A stretch of DNA of 6,120 nucleotides. Origin: an uncultured Alphaproteobacteria bacterium (GTDB lineage: Bacteria; Pseudomonadota; Alphaproteobacteria; Puniceispirillales; UBA1172). Shown here piece after piece: positions 5,621-6,120 of the stretch. Location of the stretch: positions 1 through 6,120 of the forward strand of contig CAJXME010000074.1 of the NCBI GenBank assembly GCA_913056245.1, given 5' to 3'. The translations under genes and the position numbers were made by a program. The notes under the pieces were generated by a model that worked only from the letters and a program-made list of their open reading frames with translations, ran no database searches and had not been told where the DNA came from. Position 1 is the stretch's first letter; every line of letters starts with the position of its first letter.

Positions 5621-6120
5621 CTATCGTTCACGATCATTGGCAGTTAAGGCGAAATCGACAGCAGCGATAGCGTGCAAGGCGGTGGTGTCAAACACCGCAT
5701 AGGGGCAATCATCGGCGCTGATCAGCATGGTGATTTCCGTGCAGCCCAAGATCACGCAATCGGTGTCATCTTGATGCTTGGCGATAATATCACGATACGC
5801 CTGACGCGAGGAATCGCGGATTTGCCCTTGGCATAGTTCGTCGTAAATCACCCGATGCACCGTGGCGCGATCATCTTTATTGGGGATGACAACCTCAAGG
5901 CCAAAGCGATCTTCAAGGCGTGATTTGTAAAAATCTTGCTCCATGGTAAAGGCGGTCGCCAATAGCAAAGGGCGTTTTAATCCGGCACGGGCAATCGCCT
6001 CCCCCGTGGCATCAGCGATATGCAAGATCGGCAAGCCAGAGGCCTGTTCCACATCATCGGCGCGTTTATGCATCGTGTTGGTGGCGATCAGTATGGCTTC
6101 CGCTCCAGCGGCGGCCAGTT
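5621..6120 (-). CDS. Aspartate/glutamate racemase family protein (YgeA type), 5' end off window
   Basis: The C-terminal ~166 residues of a cofactor-independent amino acid racemase; the frame is open through the right edge, so the N-terminal ~60-70 residues are missing. Although an ATG occurs at 6071-6073, it lies inside the conserved motif ATNTMHK and is not the start: the preceding codons read LAAAGAEAILIATNT, typical for the family. Further family blocks are LPILHIADAT, FTMEQDFYKSRLE, VHRVIYDELCQG, SSRQAYRDII, VILGCTEITML and FDTTALHA. These enzymes racemise Asp or Glu by a two-base mechanism. The second catalytic residue is the Cys of LGCTE. At the first position, where MurI-type enzymes have Cys-Asn-Thr, this protein has Thr-Asn-Thr, as in E. 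coli YgeA (reported as an L-Asp/Glu-specific racemase with a Thr/Cys pair). It probably belongs to an operon with the GFA gene. Exact substrate is uncertain. Confidence 0.9.
   Translation of the reverse strand, partial: LAAAGAEAILIATNTMHKRADDVEQASGLPILHIADATGEAIARAGLKRPLLLATAFTMEQDFYKSRLEDRFGLEVVIPNKDDRATVHRVIYDELCQGQIRDSSRQAYRDIIAKHQDDTDCVILGCTEITMLISADDCPYAVFDTTALHAIAAVDFALTANDRER

Overview
The window reads as ordinary chromosomal DNA of an alphaproteobacterium, tentatively a marine SAR116/Rhodospirillales-like lineage. The basis is protein resemblance: an Agrobacterium PhrB-type iron-sulfur photolyase, an alphaproteobacterial-style homoserine dehydrogenase directly followed by recJ, and a type 2 isopentenyl diphosphate isomerase. 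The taxonomic call is inference. There is no insertion sequence, phage gene, CRISPR array or recognised defence system here.

Left side, plus strand: positions 1-122 hold the last ~39 codons of a type 2 isopentenyl-diphosphate isomerase (fni). A 214-base intergenic stretch follows with unusually dense inverted-repeat structure (a possible three-way-junction RNA at 140-250, containing a terminator-like hairpin at 150-182). A 508-residue FeS-type (6-4) photolyase, with all four cluster cysteines, occupies 337-1863. An isoprenoid gene next to a light-driven DNA repair gene is the kind of neighbourhood seen beside proteorhodopsin/retinal clusters in surface-water bacteria; that part lies outside the window.

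Right side, minus strand: transcription runs leftward from the window end. In transcription order: a YgeA-type aspartate/glutamate racemase (5' end off the window), a small GFA-family zinc protein 11 bases behind it, a 123-base gap, homoserine dehydrogenase (hom), recJ overlapping the end of hom by 29 bases, and a tRNA-Glu(TTC) gene with its own promoter-like sequence. The tRNA faces the photolyase tail-to-tail; the short AT-rich gap between them holds a T-run and a small palindrome.

Functionally, hom makes homoserine for Thr/Met synthesis, the racemase acts on the related amino acids Asp/Glu, and RecJ and the photolyase are DNA repair enzymes. I found no convincing undescribed protein system. 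The least explained element is the structured DNA between fni and the photolyase gene.
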